A stretch of 64,000 bases of DNA from Prochlorococcus sp. AG-402-N08. GTDB taxonomy: Bacteria; Cyanobacteriota; Cyanobacteriia; PCC-6307; Cyanobiaceae. Position 1 is the first letter of the stretch. Each line of letters starts with the position of its first letter. Positions 55,295 to 63,854 of this stretch are shown here, piece by piece. The position numbers and the translations under genes are program-made. The stretch spans positions 48,985 through 112,984 of the forward strand of contig QCIS01000007.1 of the NCBI GenBank assembly GCA_003216535.1, written 5' to 3'. The notes beneath the pieces were generated by a model, which was not told the DNA's origin, did no database searches, and saw only the letters and a program-made list of their open reading frames with translations.

Positions 55295-55643
55295 AATATA
55301 ACAATGGTTAAAAATTATTAATTTCTTAAATAATTCATTTATCTTGAAAATTTATACTAACTTACCGTAATTTTAACTTTTAAAAAATAAAGGTTTATAA
55401 AAATAAATTTTATAAGCTTAGATGTTTTTATTCCAAAGAAAGAAAGCTATTAATGCAAAGGTATTTTTAAATTTTTATTAGGTTTTCAAATCCTGTACGC
55501 TTCATTAAATCCAGATTTCCTTGTAAAAAAAATTAAAGAGTGTTTATTAATAAATTTTTATTTAATTTCCATGATTATTTTTTAAACTAATATTATTTTT
55601 AAAAAAATTATCTTTAAAAAAACTAGAATTAAATTTATTGAAT
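55295..55643. other. Intergenic gap
   Basis: About 350 bp between the FkbM pseudogene and the chain-length gene, both on the minus strand. AT-rich, with many T/A runs. A TAGGTTTTCAAATCCTG stretch near 55480 recalls a tRNA T-arm, but no stem pairs convincingly. The upstream part probably holds the promoter of the (now broken) FkbM gene. Confidence 0.35.
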
Positions 55644-57377
55644 TTAATCTAATATTATAAATCCTTTAAAATCTATCTTTAATAATTGAAATTTTTTATT
55701 TAAGGTTATCAATTCTTTATAAGATGAGAATCCAAGAGAAGTGAACAATATTGTAAAGTCTGATTTATTGCAAGCCTCTAATTGATTTTGAGAGGAAATT
55801 AAATTAATTTTTTTGTTGAGAATAGCATCATTATTTATAAACTTTATTAAATTTTCCAGATAAGATTTATTAATATCCTCAAGTGTGAGAAAAGTCATTT
55901 TATTAGCATTTTGATTTTTTAAAAATATCTTTAAAAATTCTTTTTCATTTGAATCTATAAACTGATCATTTTTGTTAATCCTGCCTAAAAAAGAAGCAGA
56001 TAAAACATTTTCAAGTTGCTGAAGAGAATAAACTTTATCAGATTTTTTTTCTTTATAAATGGATAACAATATTCCTAGGAAAGATCCAGCCAAAAGACCT
56101 ATAAGAGCAATATTTCTTCTTGATGGGCCTACAGGCTCTGTTAGTAATGTTGGCTGCGTAATTAATCGCCAAGGCTCAGAAGTTTGTGCCTGTTTAAGCC
56201 GAAGGGTTCTTAGGTTTTTTTCTAAAGATAATAAAGTTTTTTCATCTCTAGCAGCTTCCCTTATTAATTCTCGATATTTTAATAAAACTCCTTTAGGTCT
56301 ACTAGCCGCTTCCATTTTTGCCTCAGCTTCTAATTTCGCAACTTTAAGATATTTTATAGCTCTAGATCTGAGTAGATCGATGGTTAATTTTCTTTGCTCT
56401 AATAACTGAATTATTGAAGGATCATTCTCAGTAAATTTGGTTCTTAAAACTACTAATCGACTCTCAATATCTTTTAATGTTGTTGGTAAGCCCTCTCTTT
56501 CAAGAGCTGGTATTGAGGATCCAAAATATTGCAGATTTTCATAATCAGTTTGATCTAACTCATTAATTTTTTTTATTTGCAAATCAATTGTTCTTATTTG
56601 ATTAGCAGCTTGAACTCGAATATTTTCAATATTAATTATTGAAGGAATACCGACAAAGCCTGAAGAAACTGTAAGGGGTTTTTCATTAGGAGTAGATTCT
56701 GAATTGCTTTTATCAATACCTTTACCCAAGTAAATCATATCTTGATCAATTGCATAATTTTGAGCAGCTTTAATAGAAATTCCACTCTTTTCTCTAAATA
56801 AATTAATCTGATTTATTAAGTATTTTTTTATTCCTTCTTCTTGCCTTTGTTTAATTTCTACAGAATAATCTTGATAAATTGATGACATTTTTTGTAAAGC
56901 AGGCAAAATCATTTCTTTATTGCTATCTCTATATGCAATATTAAGAATTGAGGTCCCTTTCAATAAATCAATTTCCAATCTAGATTGCCATTTATAAAAA
57001 GGTATTTGATTCCTTATATCCGCCTTATTTTTTCCATTGACTAAATCGTAAAGAGGCATTAAAACTGATGGGCTTTTGAGAATTCCAACTTGCGTCTTTA
57101 GATTATTAGTTTTATTTGATTCTATAAAGTTACTCAAAGCAGGATTAATATTACTTATTTTGGACTCCATTTCAGAATCCAATACTATCTGAAACTCACC
57201 TTGCCAGATTTTTTTTAAAGAAAGAGCTTGTAAGCAAGCTATAAAAAAGGAAATAAGAGATATAGTGCCAATTAAAACTTTATTTCTTAAAATCAAAGAG
57301 ACCAAATTAACAAGATCTATTTCATCATTAAATTTTTTTTCAGAAGTAATATTTGTAAAATTTGAATTTTTTTTCAT
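55644..57377 (-). CDS. Wzz/Wzc-like polysaccharide co-polymerase (chain-length determinant) without kinase motifs
   Basis: A 577-aa inner-membrane protein. The N-terminal Wzz domain starts with a membrane segment (VLIGTISLISFFIACLQA near residue 35), the middle is a long coiled-coil GNVR-type region (residues about 185-390), and the second membrane segment NIALIGLLAGSFLGILLSIY lies near 420. PSRR just before it is the usual proline-rich entry. The C-terminal 150 residues have the size and fold-like pattern of a BY-kinase domain (FLTLEDINKS..., FKGFIILD end) but no Walker A. It controls chain length and works with the Wza-like protein upstream (5-bp gap). Confidence 0.88.
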   Translation of the reverse strand: MKKNSNFTNITSEKKFNDEIDLVNLVSLILRNKVLIGTISLISFFIACLQALSLKKIWQGEFQIVLDSEMESKISNINPALSNFIESNKTNNLKTQVGILKSPSVLMPLYDLVNGKNKADIRNQIPFYKWQSRLEIDLLKGTSILNIAYRDSNKEMILPALQKMSSIYQDYSVEIKQRQEEGIKKYLINQINLFREKSGISIKAAQNYAIDQDMIYLGKGIDKSNSESTPNEKPLTVSSGFVGIPSIINIENIRVQAANQIRTIDLQIKKINELDQTDYENLQYFGSSIPALEREGLPTTLKDIESRLVVLRTKFTENDPSIIQLLEQRKLTIDLLRSRAIKYLKVAKLEAEAKMEAASRPKGVLLKYRELIREAARDEKTLLSLEKNLRTLRLKQAQTSEPWRLITQPTLLTEPVGPSRRNIALIGLLAGSFLGILLSIYKEKKSDKVYSLQQLENVLSASFLGRINKNDQFIDSNEKEFLKIFLKNQNANKMTFLTLEDINKSYLENLIKFINNDAILNKKINLISSQNQLEACNKSDFTILFTSLGFSSYKELITLNKKFQLLKIDFKGFIILD

Positions 57378-57382
57378 TTTAA

Positions 57383-58558
57383 TTATTCATTTAGTACTTT
57401 GATCAGACTATAAGTTGAAAAAACACCTATAAAGGGACTTGTAAATTCTCTTATAACTTCACTGGTTGCAGTTAAAACATTATTTCCTACAATTATCAAG
57501 TCGCCACTTCTTAGAGTGGGATTTCCAAATTGACCTCTCTTTTTATTTGTTAGTCTAAATTTTCTTTTATCGATTGAGCCATCTGATTCGAATCTTATAA
57601 ATGTTACTGGGCCTCTAACTATTTTAGCTCCACCAGCCATGTCAACCGCATCTGATAAAACACTCGTTCGTGATACGGTTGTATTCCCTGGTCTATTAAC
57701 CCTCCCTGAAACAAAAACATTGATAAATCTTGGATTTAAACTTGATAAGATAGCCTTTGTTAATATTTTTTTATTTGGCTCTTGATTTCTTTGAACTTTT
57801 ATCAAATCTGAATCGTAAATCCTTATATTTTGACTATTTTCTCCAATAGTCAATAATTCTTCAAAATTTATTGTCGTCATTTTTTTCCCTGATCCACTAG
57901 AAATATTGTTTTTACGAATGATTTGAATATTATTCAAACTACTATATTGAGTTATGCCACCACTAGCTCTAATAGCATCAAAAACAGTAGGGAAATAGAA
58001 ATTTACATTATTATTTGAATCATAGGCTTGATTAGCAAACATAGATAAATTAGATTCTCCTTTAATACCATTATTTGTAGAAGATCCATCAAATTTATTG
58101 GGTTCTGAATTTTGAACTTGAAGTGAAAAAGATCCCTGCATTGTTTTAAGTCCTGGGTTTACTACTTCTCCATCCACAAAAACTCTTATTGGTCTATAGC
58201 TGGTAATAATAGTTTCAACCTTTGGAAATTTTACAAACTTTAGATAAGCCTCGTTTAAAACAGAATTAAGTTCATTTATAGTGAGTCCACTTACATATAT
58301 TCTTTCTAACTTTGGAAGATTTATTGTCCCCTCGCCATCCACTGTTACTGATTCAGAAAGTCCTATATCTCTTGAAATAATGATAGCTAACTGATCTCCT
58401 GGACCAATGATATAGTCATTAGATGGTAATTGATCAAGATAATCAACTGATATTTTTTTTTCAATATTTTTTTGTGAAGCTTGTAGATTTAAAAAAGGGA
58501 AATAATTAAATACAATAAAAAGTAAAATATATGGATAAATTAGAAACTTATTTTTCAA
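57383..58558 (-). CDS. Wza-like polysaccharide export protein (Poly_export/SLBB)
   Basis: Outer-membrane/periplasmic secretin-like protein of 391 aa. A signal peptide (FLIYPYILLFIVFNYFPF) precedes the Poly_export domain DYIIGPGDQLAIIISRDIGLSESVTVDGEGTINLP, split here as DYIIGPGDQLAI near residue 48 and VTVDGEGTINLPKLERIYV near 71. Two SLBB repeats follow: RVFVDGEVVNPGLKTM near 130 and NVFVSGRVNRPGNTTV near 281. No lipobox cysteine is visible, unlike E. coli Wza. It forms the exit channel for the polymer, with the chain-length protein directly downstream. Confidence 0.92.
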   Translation of the reverse strand: MKNKFLIYPYILLFIVFNYFPFLNLQASQKNIEKKISVDYLDQLPSNDYIIGPGDQLAIIISRDIGLSESVTVDGEGTINLPKLERIYVSGLTINELNSVLNEAYLKFVKFPKVETIITSYRPIRVFVDGEVVNPGLKTMQGSFSLQVQNSEPNKFDGSSTNNGIKGESNLSMFANQAYDSNNNVNFYFPTVFDAIRASGGITQYSSLNNIQIIRKNNISSGSGKKMTTINFEELLTIGENSQNIRIYDSDLIKVQRNQEPNKKILTKAILSSLNPRFINVFVSGRVNRPGNTTVSRTSVLSDAVDMAGGAKIVRGPVTFIRFESDGSIDKRKFRLTNKKRGQFGNPTLRSGDLIIVGNNVLTATSEVIREFTSPFIGVFSTYSLIKVLNE

Positions 58559-58638
58559 AGTTAAATGTAGCCTACTTTTTAAAAGTATAACTTAAAGCCT
58601 CGGAAAAAAAAAATTCGATAATTTATTATTAAATTTTT

Positions 58639-59256
58639 CTAAATTTTCCTCCAAACAGCTAATAATTTTCCTTGAAAAACTACTTCATCTAAATTCAACT
58701 CAATTGGTTCATAAGCTGGATTTGCTGCTTCAAGAAATATTTTTCCTCCTTTCTTAACAAAATACTTTAAGGTAGTTCCTAAACCCGGAACCATCGCACT
58801 AACAATAGTTCCATTTCTAAGTGAGTATGAATCTGTTATTGGCTCCATCAAAACCATATCTCCATCAGCAATACATGCATCTACCATAGAGTCTCCATTA
58901 ACTGTAAGAGCAAAAACATTTTTATTTTTTAAAACATCAGAAATATCTAAATTCTCTTTAACATCAGAATAAGTTTCAATTAAACCTCCTGCAGCAACAG
59001 AACCCATAATTGGTACACCTTCTATAAAGTCATCAACTATTTGCATTGTTCTTGCTTTACCTTCCTGCCAAGAGATATATCCCTTTTCTTGAAGATGCCT
59101 TAAACGACTTTGAATTGGCGCAGGAGATTTTAATCCCATAGCTTGCATCATTTGCCTAATAGATGGGCTATGTTGAAAATTTTTCATATAGTCTTTTATC
59201 CATCCATAAAGCTCATTTTGAGCCTGGGTAAGATCATCCCCAGAAGAAGTTTCCAT
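58639..59256 (-). CDS. lexA: LexA SOS-response repressor
   Basis: A 205-aa LexA. The N-terminal winged-helix DNA-binding domain covers about residues 8-66 (PSIRQMMQAMGLKSPAPIQS). The self-cleavage site is Ala89-Gly90 in PIMGSVAAGGLIE. The Ser-Lys dyad is Ser123 (VNGDSMVDA) and Lys164 (GTTLKYFVKK). All three are intact, unlike some cyanobacterial LexA proteins, so RecA-stimulated autocleavage is expected. The DNA-binding helix is cyanobacterial rather than E. coli-like. Two box-like sites abut its start codon, suggesting autoregulation. First conserved gene of the right flank, next to argF. Confidence 0.96.
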   Translation of the reverse strand: METSSGDDLTQAQNELYGWIKDYMKNFQHSPSIRQMMQAMGLKSPAPIQSRLRHLQEKGYISWQEGKARTMQIVDDFIEGVPIMGSVAAGGLIETYSDVKENLDISDVLKNKNVFALTVNGDSMVDACIADGDMVLMEPITDSYSLRNGTIVSAMVPGLGTTLKYFVKKGGKIFLEAANPAYEPIELNLDEVVFQGKLLAVWRKI

Positions 59257-59286
59257 AAAACAAATGTACTCTAATACATTTGTACC
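59257..59286 (-). promoter_or_regulatory. Two tandem LexA-box-like sites before lexA
   Basis: Reading toward lexA the sequence is GGTACAAATGTATT, two bases, then AGTACATTTGTTTT, directly followed by the ATG. Each 14-mer matches the published cyanobacterial LexA consensus RGTACNNNDGTWCB at every position except 13 (T in place of C). The centres are 16 bp apart. The arms ACAAATGTA and TACATTTGT (59260-59268 and 59275-59283) also make a perfect 9-bp inverted repeat around a 6-bp spacer. Autoregulation is the simplest reading; binding is not shown. Confidence 0.7.
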
Positions 59287-59312
59287 TCTTTAAAAGTTAA
59301 ATAGCAATCTTT

Positions 59313-60239
59313 TCATAAAAGAAGGCATGATAAAAGCGCTTGTTGAGCATGCATTCTATTTTCTGCTTGTTCAAAAACTCTACTCTGTTTACTCTCAATA
59401 ACTGAGTTTGTTATCTCTTTAGATCTATAAGCAGGAAGGCAATGAAGAATAATTGCATCTTTATCTGCCTTACTAACTAAATCACTATCAATAGTAAATC
59501 CATTAAAATGTTTATCTTTCTGCTCTTTTTTATTTTCCTCCCCCATAGATGACCAAACATCTGTATAAAGAACATTTGCTCCTAAAACAGCAGTATTAGG
59601 ATCATTAGTGATTTTCAACAAATTCTTATTTTTATATATTTCATATGCTTTGTCGATCACCAACGAATTAGGTTCATAACCTTTAGGACATGCAATCCTA
59701 ATTTCTACTCCTAATAATGCGCCACATAAAATAAGAGAATTTGCGACGTTATTACCGTCTCCAATAAATGTCAAAACTACATCTTTAAAATCAAGAAATT
59801 CCTCTTTAATTGTCATAAAATCAGCTAAAGCCTGACATGGGTGTTCTAAATCAGTAAGAGCATTAATAACTGGCTTAGAGGACCATTTTGCATACTCTTT
59901 CAAATCAGTTTGTTTAAATGTTCTTATAGCAAGAACATCGCAGTATCTACTTAGCACTCTTGCTGTATCTCTAATAGGCTCTCCCCTTCCAATTTGTGAA
60001 GTAGTAGGATTTAGGTCAACAGTGGTGCCGCCAAGTCTTGACATTGCCACTTGGAAGCTAACTCTGGTTCGAGTTGATGACTTATCAAAAATTAACCCTA
60101 AAACTTTTTCTTTGAGTTTTATATTTAGATCTTTATTTTTAAAATTTTTTGCCAACTCTAAAATATGAAGAAATTCTTCACATGAAGTATCTAAGCTTGT
60201 TAAAAAATTTTTACTTTCAAGCTTGATCGGGTTCAACAT
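59313..60239 (-). CDS. argF: Ornithine carbamoyltransferase
   Basis: Transfers carbamoyl from carbamoyl phosphate to ornithine in arginine synthesis. Motifs: DKSSTRTRVSFQVAMSRLGG near residue 52 (carbamoyl-phosphate STRTR), RYCDVLAIRTF near 99, LTDLEHPCQALADF near 126 (HPCQ), FIGDGNNVANSL near 158, DVWSSMGEE near 225 and ILHCLPAYRSKEI near 261 (HCLP). At 308 aa it is normal length. The start MLNPIKLESKNFL follows ftsH by 28 bp. It is a conserved flank gene in high-light Prochlorococcus. Confidence 0.97.
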   Translation of the reverse strand: MLNPIKLESKNFLTSLDTSCEEFLHILELAKNFKNKDLNIKLKEKVLGLIFDKSSTRTRVSFQVAMSRLGGTTVDLNPTTSQIGRGEPIRDTARVLSRYCDVLAIRTFKQTDLKEYAKWSSKPVINALTDLEHPCQALADFMTIKEEFLDFKDVVLTFIGDGNNVANSLILCGALLGVEIRIACPKGYEPNSLVIDKAYEIYKNKNLLKITNDPNTAVLGANVLYTDVWSSMGEENKKEQKDKHFNGFTIDSDLVSKADKDAIILHCLPAYRSKEITNSVIESKQSRVFEQAENRMHAQQALLSCLLL

Positions 60240-60267
60240 CTAACTTTATACGTAAACCTAAATTCTA

Positions 60268-62130
60268 CTATGCAGGCATTTTACTTTCTGCTAGGAGTGT
60301 TTTAAGGTCCTCACCCTCTATAACTTCTTCTTGGAGAATTTTTTGAGAAATCGATTCAAGAAGAGGTAAATTATTCCTCAAAATATTAAGTGCTGTTTCG
60401 TGTGCATCATCAACTAAATCTCTAACCTCTTTGTCTATTGCTTGAGCAGTAGCATCACTAACAGATCTTCTTGGATTGTTTCCATTCCCTAAAAACTGAC
60501 CTCCACCTTGTTTGTCATAAGCAAGGGGGCCAAGAATATCGCTCATTCCAAATGTACCAACCATTTGTTCTGCTATATCAGTTGCTCTTTGTAAGTCATT
60601 TGAGGCTCCCGTAGTAATCTTTCCAAAAACGACCTCTTCTGCTGATCTTCCTCCAAGAAGTGTAGCTATTTGTCCTTTTAATTCCTCTTTAGAATTCAAA
60701 AATCTTTCTTCTGTTGGCAATTGAAGGGTATAACCTAGTGCGCTCATACCTCTTGGTACAATTGAAATCTTGGCAACTTTTGAACCTCCTGGCATAAGAT
60801 GGCCAACTATGGCATGACCTACTTCGTGATAAGCAACAACTTTCTTTTCATCATCTTGCAAAACTCGACTCTTCTTTTCCAATCCAGCCACAACTCTTTC
60901 AATAGCTTCGCTTAAGTCTTGTTGTTCTACACTTTTCCTTTTAGCTCTAGCTGCAAGTAAAGCAGCTTCATTTACCATGTTAGCTAAATCGGCTCCAGCA
61001 AACCCGCTAGTAGCTTGGGCAATAGAGTCCAGGTCAATTGAATCAGCTAGTTTAACCTTCTTGGTATAAATCTCCAATATAGTTTTTCTACCAGACAAAT
61101 CTGGCCTATCAACTAATACTTGCCTATCAAATCTTCCTGGCCTTAATAAAGCGGCATCTAGGACTTCAGGCTGGTTAGTAGCAGCAAGTACTATAACGGG
61201 CTTATCTGCAGAGGCAAAGCCATCCATTTCGGTAAGAAGTTGATTTAATGTTTGTTCTCTTTCATCATTACCGCCAACAACCCCCATAGATCCAGAGCGA
61301 CTTTTACCAATAGCGTCCAATTCATCAATAAAAATAATACATGGAGCTTTTTTCTTTGCTTGTTCGAATAAATCTCTTACTCTTGCAGCACCTGCACCAA
61401 CAAAAAGCTCAACAAATTCAGAACCTGAAATTATAAAGAAAGGAACTTCTGCTTCTCCCGCAACAGCTTTCGAAAGAAGAGTTTTACCTGTCCCTGGTGG
61501 GCCCACAAGAAGTACCCCTTTTGGTATTCGCGCACCGATGTCTGTGTATCTCTCAGGTTTTTTTAGAAAATCAACTATTTCCGTTAATTCATCCTTAGCT
61601 TCATCAACGCCAGCTACATCAGCAAATGTTACTTTTGATTCATCATCGGGGACGTAAACTTTTGCTTTACTTTTAGTAAAACTAAGAGCCCCCTGAGCAC
61701 CTCCTCCACCCATACTTCTTCTAGCGAAGAATTGTAAAACAAGGATAAAAATTAAAGGAGGCACAACCCAACTCAATATGGTTGAGAAAAAATTAGGTTT
61801 TTTAGGAGGTGCGGCAGCGAATTCCACCCCTTTACTTTCTAACCTTTGTGGAAGGTCCATATCAAAGATTGGGGTTGTTGCCAAAACAGAAGGGGCGCCT
61901 TCTTCAGCTCCATTCAACTCATATCTAATCTGTTCTTGAGTGATATATGCACGCTTAACTTCACCATCATTAACCTGGTCTATAAATAAAGAATAAGGGA
62001 CTCTGGGTATTTGCATATTTTGATTAGGGAAAAGGCTGCTAAATAGAAGTAATGCTCCAACTCCTATCAAAATGATATTTACAATTCCAAATCTTCTATT
62101 AGGTTGATTATCGTCTTGTCTTATTGGCAT
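60268..62130 (-). CDS. ftsH: ATP-dependent zinc metalloprotease FtsH
   Basis: Membrane-bound AAA+ protease. Two N-terminal membrane segments ([19 protein letters not shown] near residue 15 and [16 protein letters not shown] near 120) flank a periplasmic/lumenal domain. The AAA domain has Walker [18 protein letters not shown] near 204, Walker [13 protein letters not shown] near 262 and the second region of homology near 320. The zinc site is [13 protein letters not shown] near 428 (HEVGH) with a distal Glu/Asp. It degrades damaged membrane proteins such as photosystem II D1 in cyanobacteria. Start at the ATG 62130; the track's 62142 is a TTG. Confidence 0.97.
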   Translation of the reverse strand: MPIRQDDNQPNRRFGIVNIILIGVGALLLFSSLFPNQNMQIPRVPYSLFIDQVNDGEVKRAYITQEQIRYELNGAEEGAPSVLATTPIFDMDLPQRLESKGVEFAAAPPKKPNFFSTILSWVVPPLIFILVLQFFARRSMGGGGAQGALSFTKSKAKVYVPDDESKVTFADVAGVDEAKDELTEIVDFLKKPERYTDIGARIPKGVLLVGPPGTGKTLLSKAVAGEAEVPFFIISGSEFVELFVGAGAARVRDLFEQAKKKAPCIIFIDELDAIGKSRSGSMGVVGGNDEREQTLNQLLTEMDGFASADKPVIVLAATNQPEVLDAALLRPGRFDRQVLVDRPDLSGRKTILEIYTKKVKLADSIDLDSIAQATSGFAGADLANMVNEAALLAARAKRKSVEQQDLSEAIERVVAGLEKKSRVLQDDEKKVVAYHEVGHAIVGHLMPGGSKVAKISIVPRGMSALGYTLQLPTEERFLNSKEELKGQIATLLGGRSAEEVVFGKITTGASNDLQRATDIAEQMVGTFGMSDILGPLAYDKQGGGQFLGNGNNPRRSVSDATAQAIDKEVRDLVDDAHETALNILRNNLPLLESISQKILQEEVIEGEDLKTLLAESKMPA

Positions 62131-62197
62131 AGTTATGAACAATTTTGAACTTATTATAAACTAAACGAAGAGTTTCCGTATCTGTATTGTTTTTTTT

Positions 62198-62225
62198 GGG
62201 TAAGAACCGTACGGTACTTAGACCC
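62198..62225. promoter_or_regulatory. Nested palindrome between ribD and ftsH
   Basis: GGGTAAGA-ACCGTACGGT-ACTTAGACCC: an inner 10-bp perfect palindrome (62206-62215) framed by an imperfect outer repeat. A run of eight T precedes it on the plus strand (A after it on the coding strand), so it is not a standard terminator for ribD. An operator or a processing hairpin in the ftsH leader is possible. The two genes share the minus strand with a gap of about 110 bp, and this is the only structured part. Confidence 0.4.
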
Positions 62226-62243
62226 ATAAAATAAGTATAAAAA

Positions 62244-63338
62244 TTAAATTTTGAATGAACTCTTAATACATATATCATTTCCAATCAAACTAAACTGAGA
62301 ATCACTTAATTTAATAATTTCGTGCATTTCTCTAAATTCAAAATCACTTAAAGGATTCATACTATTTTCTCCGCCTAAAATTTTCGGAGCAATAAAAGTA
62401 ATAATTTCCTGAATACAATTAGATTGAATAGCGGCAGTGGCCAATACGGGGCCACATTCCCAAAGAACTTTATTACATCCTCTTTTTGCAAGTATTTTTG
62501 AAATTAACTCTGGATTATCTGATGATACCTTTTCAACTTCCACACATTTCGGAATCCTTGAGAGGAAGCTTTCATTTGCTGTAGAAGAATCATAAATAAC
62601 TAAAGTTTTTGCCTTACTACAATCCCAAAAATTAGATTTTAAAGGAAGATCTAAACTTTTTGTGAAAACGACTCGCAAAGGCTCAGGTTTTTTGGAACCT
62701 CTAGTTGTCAAAAGTGGGTTGTCTCTTCTTAAAGTGTTTCCCCCAATGATTATTGCATCAAATTCTGCTCTAAATGAATGAACTAATGACCTTGATTCAT
62801 CATTAGTAATCCATTTACTTTTTCCATTTTTTAAAGCTATTCTTCCATCTATACTCATTGCCCATTTAAGAACACCAAATGCTTTTTTAGTAATGTTCCT
62901 ATGAATGAAAGCCTTATTTAGATCTAAGGATTCTTTTTTACATAATCCTAAGTGAACTTGTATACCAGCCTCTTTTAGAAGTTTAATTCCTTTACCAGAG
63001 ACTCTTTTATCAGGGTCTTCAATAGATACATATACTTTTCTTAACCCAGAGGATATCACCTTATCTACACATGGAGGTGTTTTACCTTGATGGCAACAAG
63101 GTTCGAGATTCACATACATTGTTCCACCTTTAGCATCCTTTTTTAAATTATTAAAAGCCATTGCCTCTGCATGAGGCATTCCTGCCTTGTAATGAAACCC
63201 TTCTGAAATTAGGCTTCCATTCTTATCAAGTATTACTGCTCCCACCCTAGGATTAGGACTCGTTGTATTTTTACCTAAAGAAGCCAAAAAAATTGCTCTT
63301 TTCATCCATTTTGTATGGCTTACATTTTTTTCAGGCAT
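62244..63338 (-). CDS. ribD: Bifunctional riboflavin biosynthesis protein RibD
   Basis: Diaminohydroxyphosphoribosylaminopyrimidine deaminase plus 5-amino-6-(5-phosphoribosylamino)uracil reductase. The deaminase half has ATTSPNPRVGAVIL-like (KNTTSPNPRVGAVILDK near residue 24), MPHAEAMAF near 51 (HAE zinc ligand and Glu) and NLEPCCHQGKTPPC near 75. The reductase half has GVLKWAMSIDGRIA near 155, DAIIIGGNTLRRDNPLLTTRG near 193 and ILGGENSM near 332. Full length at about 364 aa. Start set to the ATG at 63338; a TTG lies 6 bp further out. It lies 15 bp after the DUF3122-like gene. Confidence 0.95.
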   Translation of the reverse strand: MPEKNVSHTKWMKRAIFLASLGKNTTSPNPRVGAVILDKNGSLISEGFHYKAGMPHAEAMAFNNLKKDAKGGTMYVNLEPCCHQGKTPPCVDKVISSGLRKVYVSIEDPDKRVSGKGIKLLKEAGIQVHLGLCKKESLDLNKAFIHRNITKKAFGVLKWAMSIDGRIALKNGKSKWITNDESRSLVHSFRAEFDAIIIGGNTLRRDNPLLTTRGSKKPEPLRVVFTKSLDLPLKSNFWDCSKAKTLVIYDSSTANESFLSRIPKCVEVEKVSSDNPELISKILAKRGCNKVLWECGPVLATAAIQSNCIQEIITFIAPKILGGENSMNPLSDFEFREMHEIIKLSDSQFSLIGNDICIKSSFKI

Positions 63339-63353
63339 CTCCAAAAATCAAAT

Positions 63354-63854
63354 TCAGTTTATTGATCTCCACTCTTTAACAACAAAGGGAGGGACAGGTA
63401 ACTCAGAAAAAACTCCTAGCAAAGATAATCTTAATGGTCTATTTTTATCTAAATTTTTAATCAATTCATCAAGATCGAATTCTGCTGCAGCTTGTCTTCC
63501 ATCATTTGCTAATTCCACATTAAGTAATGTTTTATCATCTAAAAGCCACTGTTTTCTCCCTGATTCAACCCTCAAGTCAGTGGGATGATCAATCCTGAGA
63601 TTTCCTGGATATCCTATTACTCTCAAGATCAATTTATCATCAAAAAGAGGGGATTTATAAGCTACTAATTGCCAAGTTTCAAAGTCCAAGTCCCTTAAGA
63701 ACTCACTGCTAGCATTCATTAATTCCCCATTTATGTCTGTTTCTGCAATTTCTGCAGATACTTTAAATGGATTAAAAATAAAGGATAGCAGTAAAAGTAA
63801 AGGTAATAATCCTTTTAAAAAAATATTTTTATTTGATTTTGTAATTTTCTTCAT
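63354..63854 (-). CDS. DUF3122-like cyanobacterial secreted protein
   Basis: A 166-aa protein with an N-terminal signal peptide (IFLKGLLPLLLLLSFIFNPFKVSA, cleavage likely after SAE/AEI) and a compact domain: LDFETWQLVAYKSPLF near residue 55, LRVIGYPGNLRIDHPTDLRV near 76, WLLDDKTLLN near 103 and PVPPFVVKEWRSIN at the C-terminus. This is the pattern of the cyanobacteria-restricted DUF3122 family of exported proteins of unknown function. It overlaps the following partial gene by 26 bp on the same strand and precedes ribD by 15 bp. Confidence 0.72.
   Translation of the reverse strand: MKKITKSNKNIFLKGLLPLLLLLSFIFNPFKVSAEIAETDINGELMNASSEFLRDLDFETWQLVAYKSPLFDDKLILRVIGYPGNLRIDHPTDLRVESGRKQWLLDDKTLLNVELANDGRQAAAEFDLDELIKNLDKNRPLRLSLLGVFSELPVPPFVVKEWRSIN

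Noticed and set aside
55480-55510. tRNA remnant (TTCAAATCC T-loop-like string)
   Set aside because: No pairing stems or acceptor arm were found; a chance match in AT-rich DNA.
56059-56409. Plus-strand ORF of 116 aa
   Set aside because: Antisense to the Wzz/Wzc-like gene; composition is that of a shadow frame.
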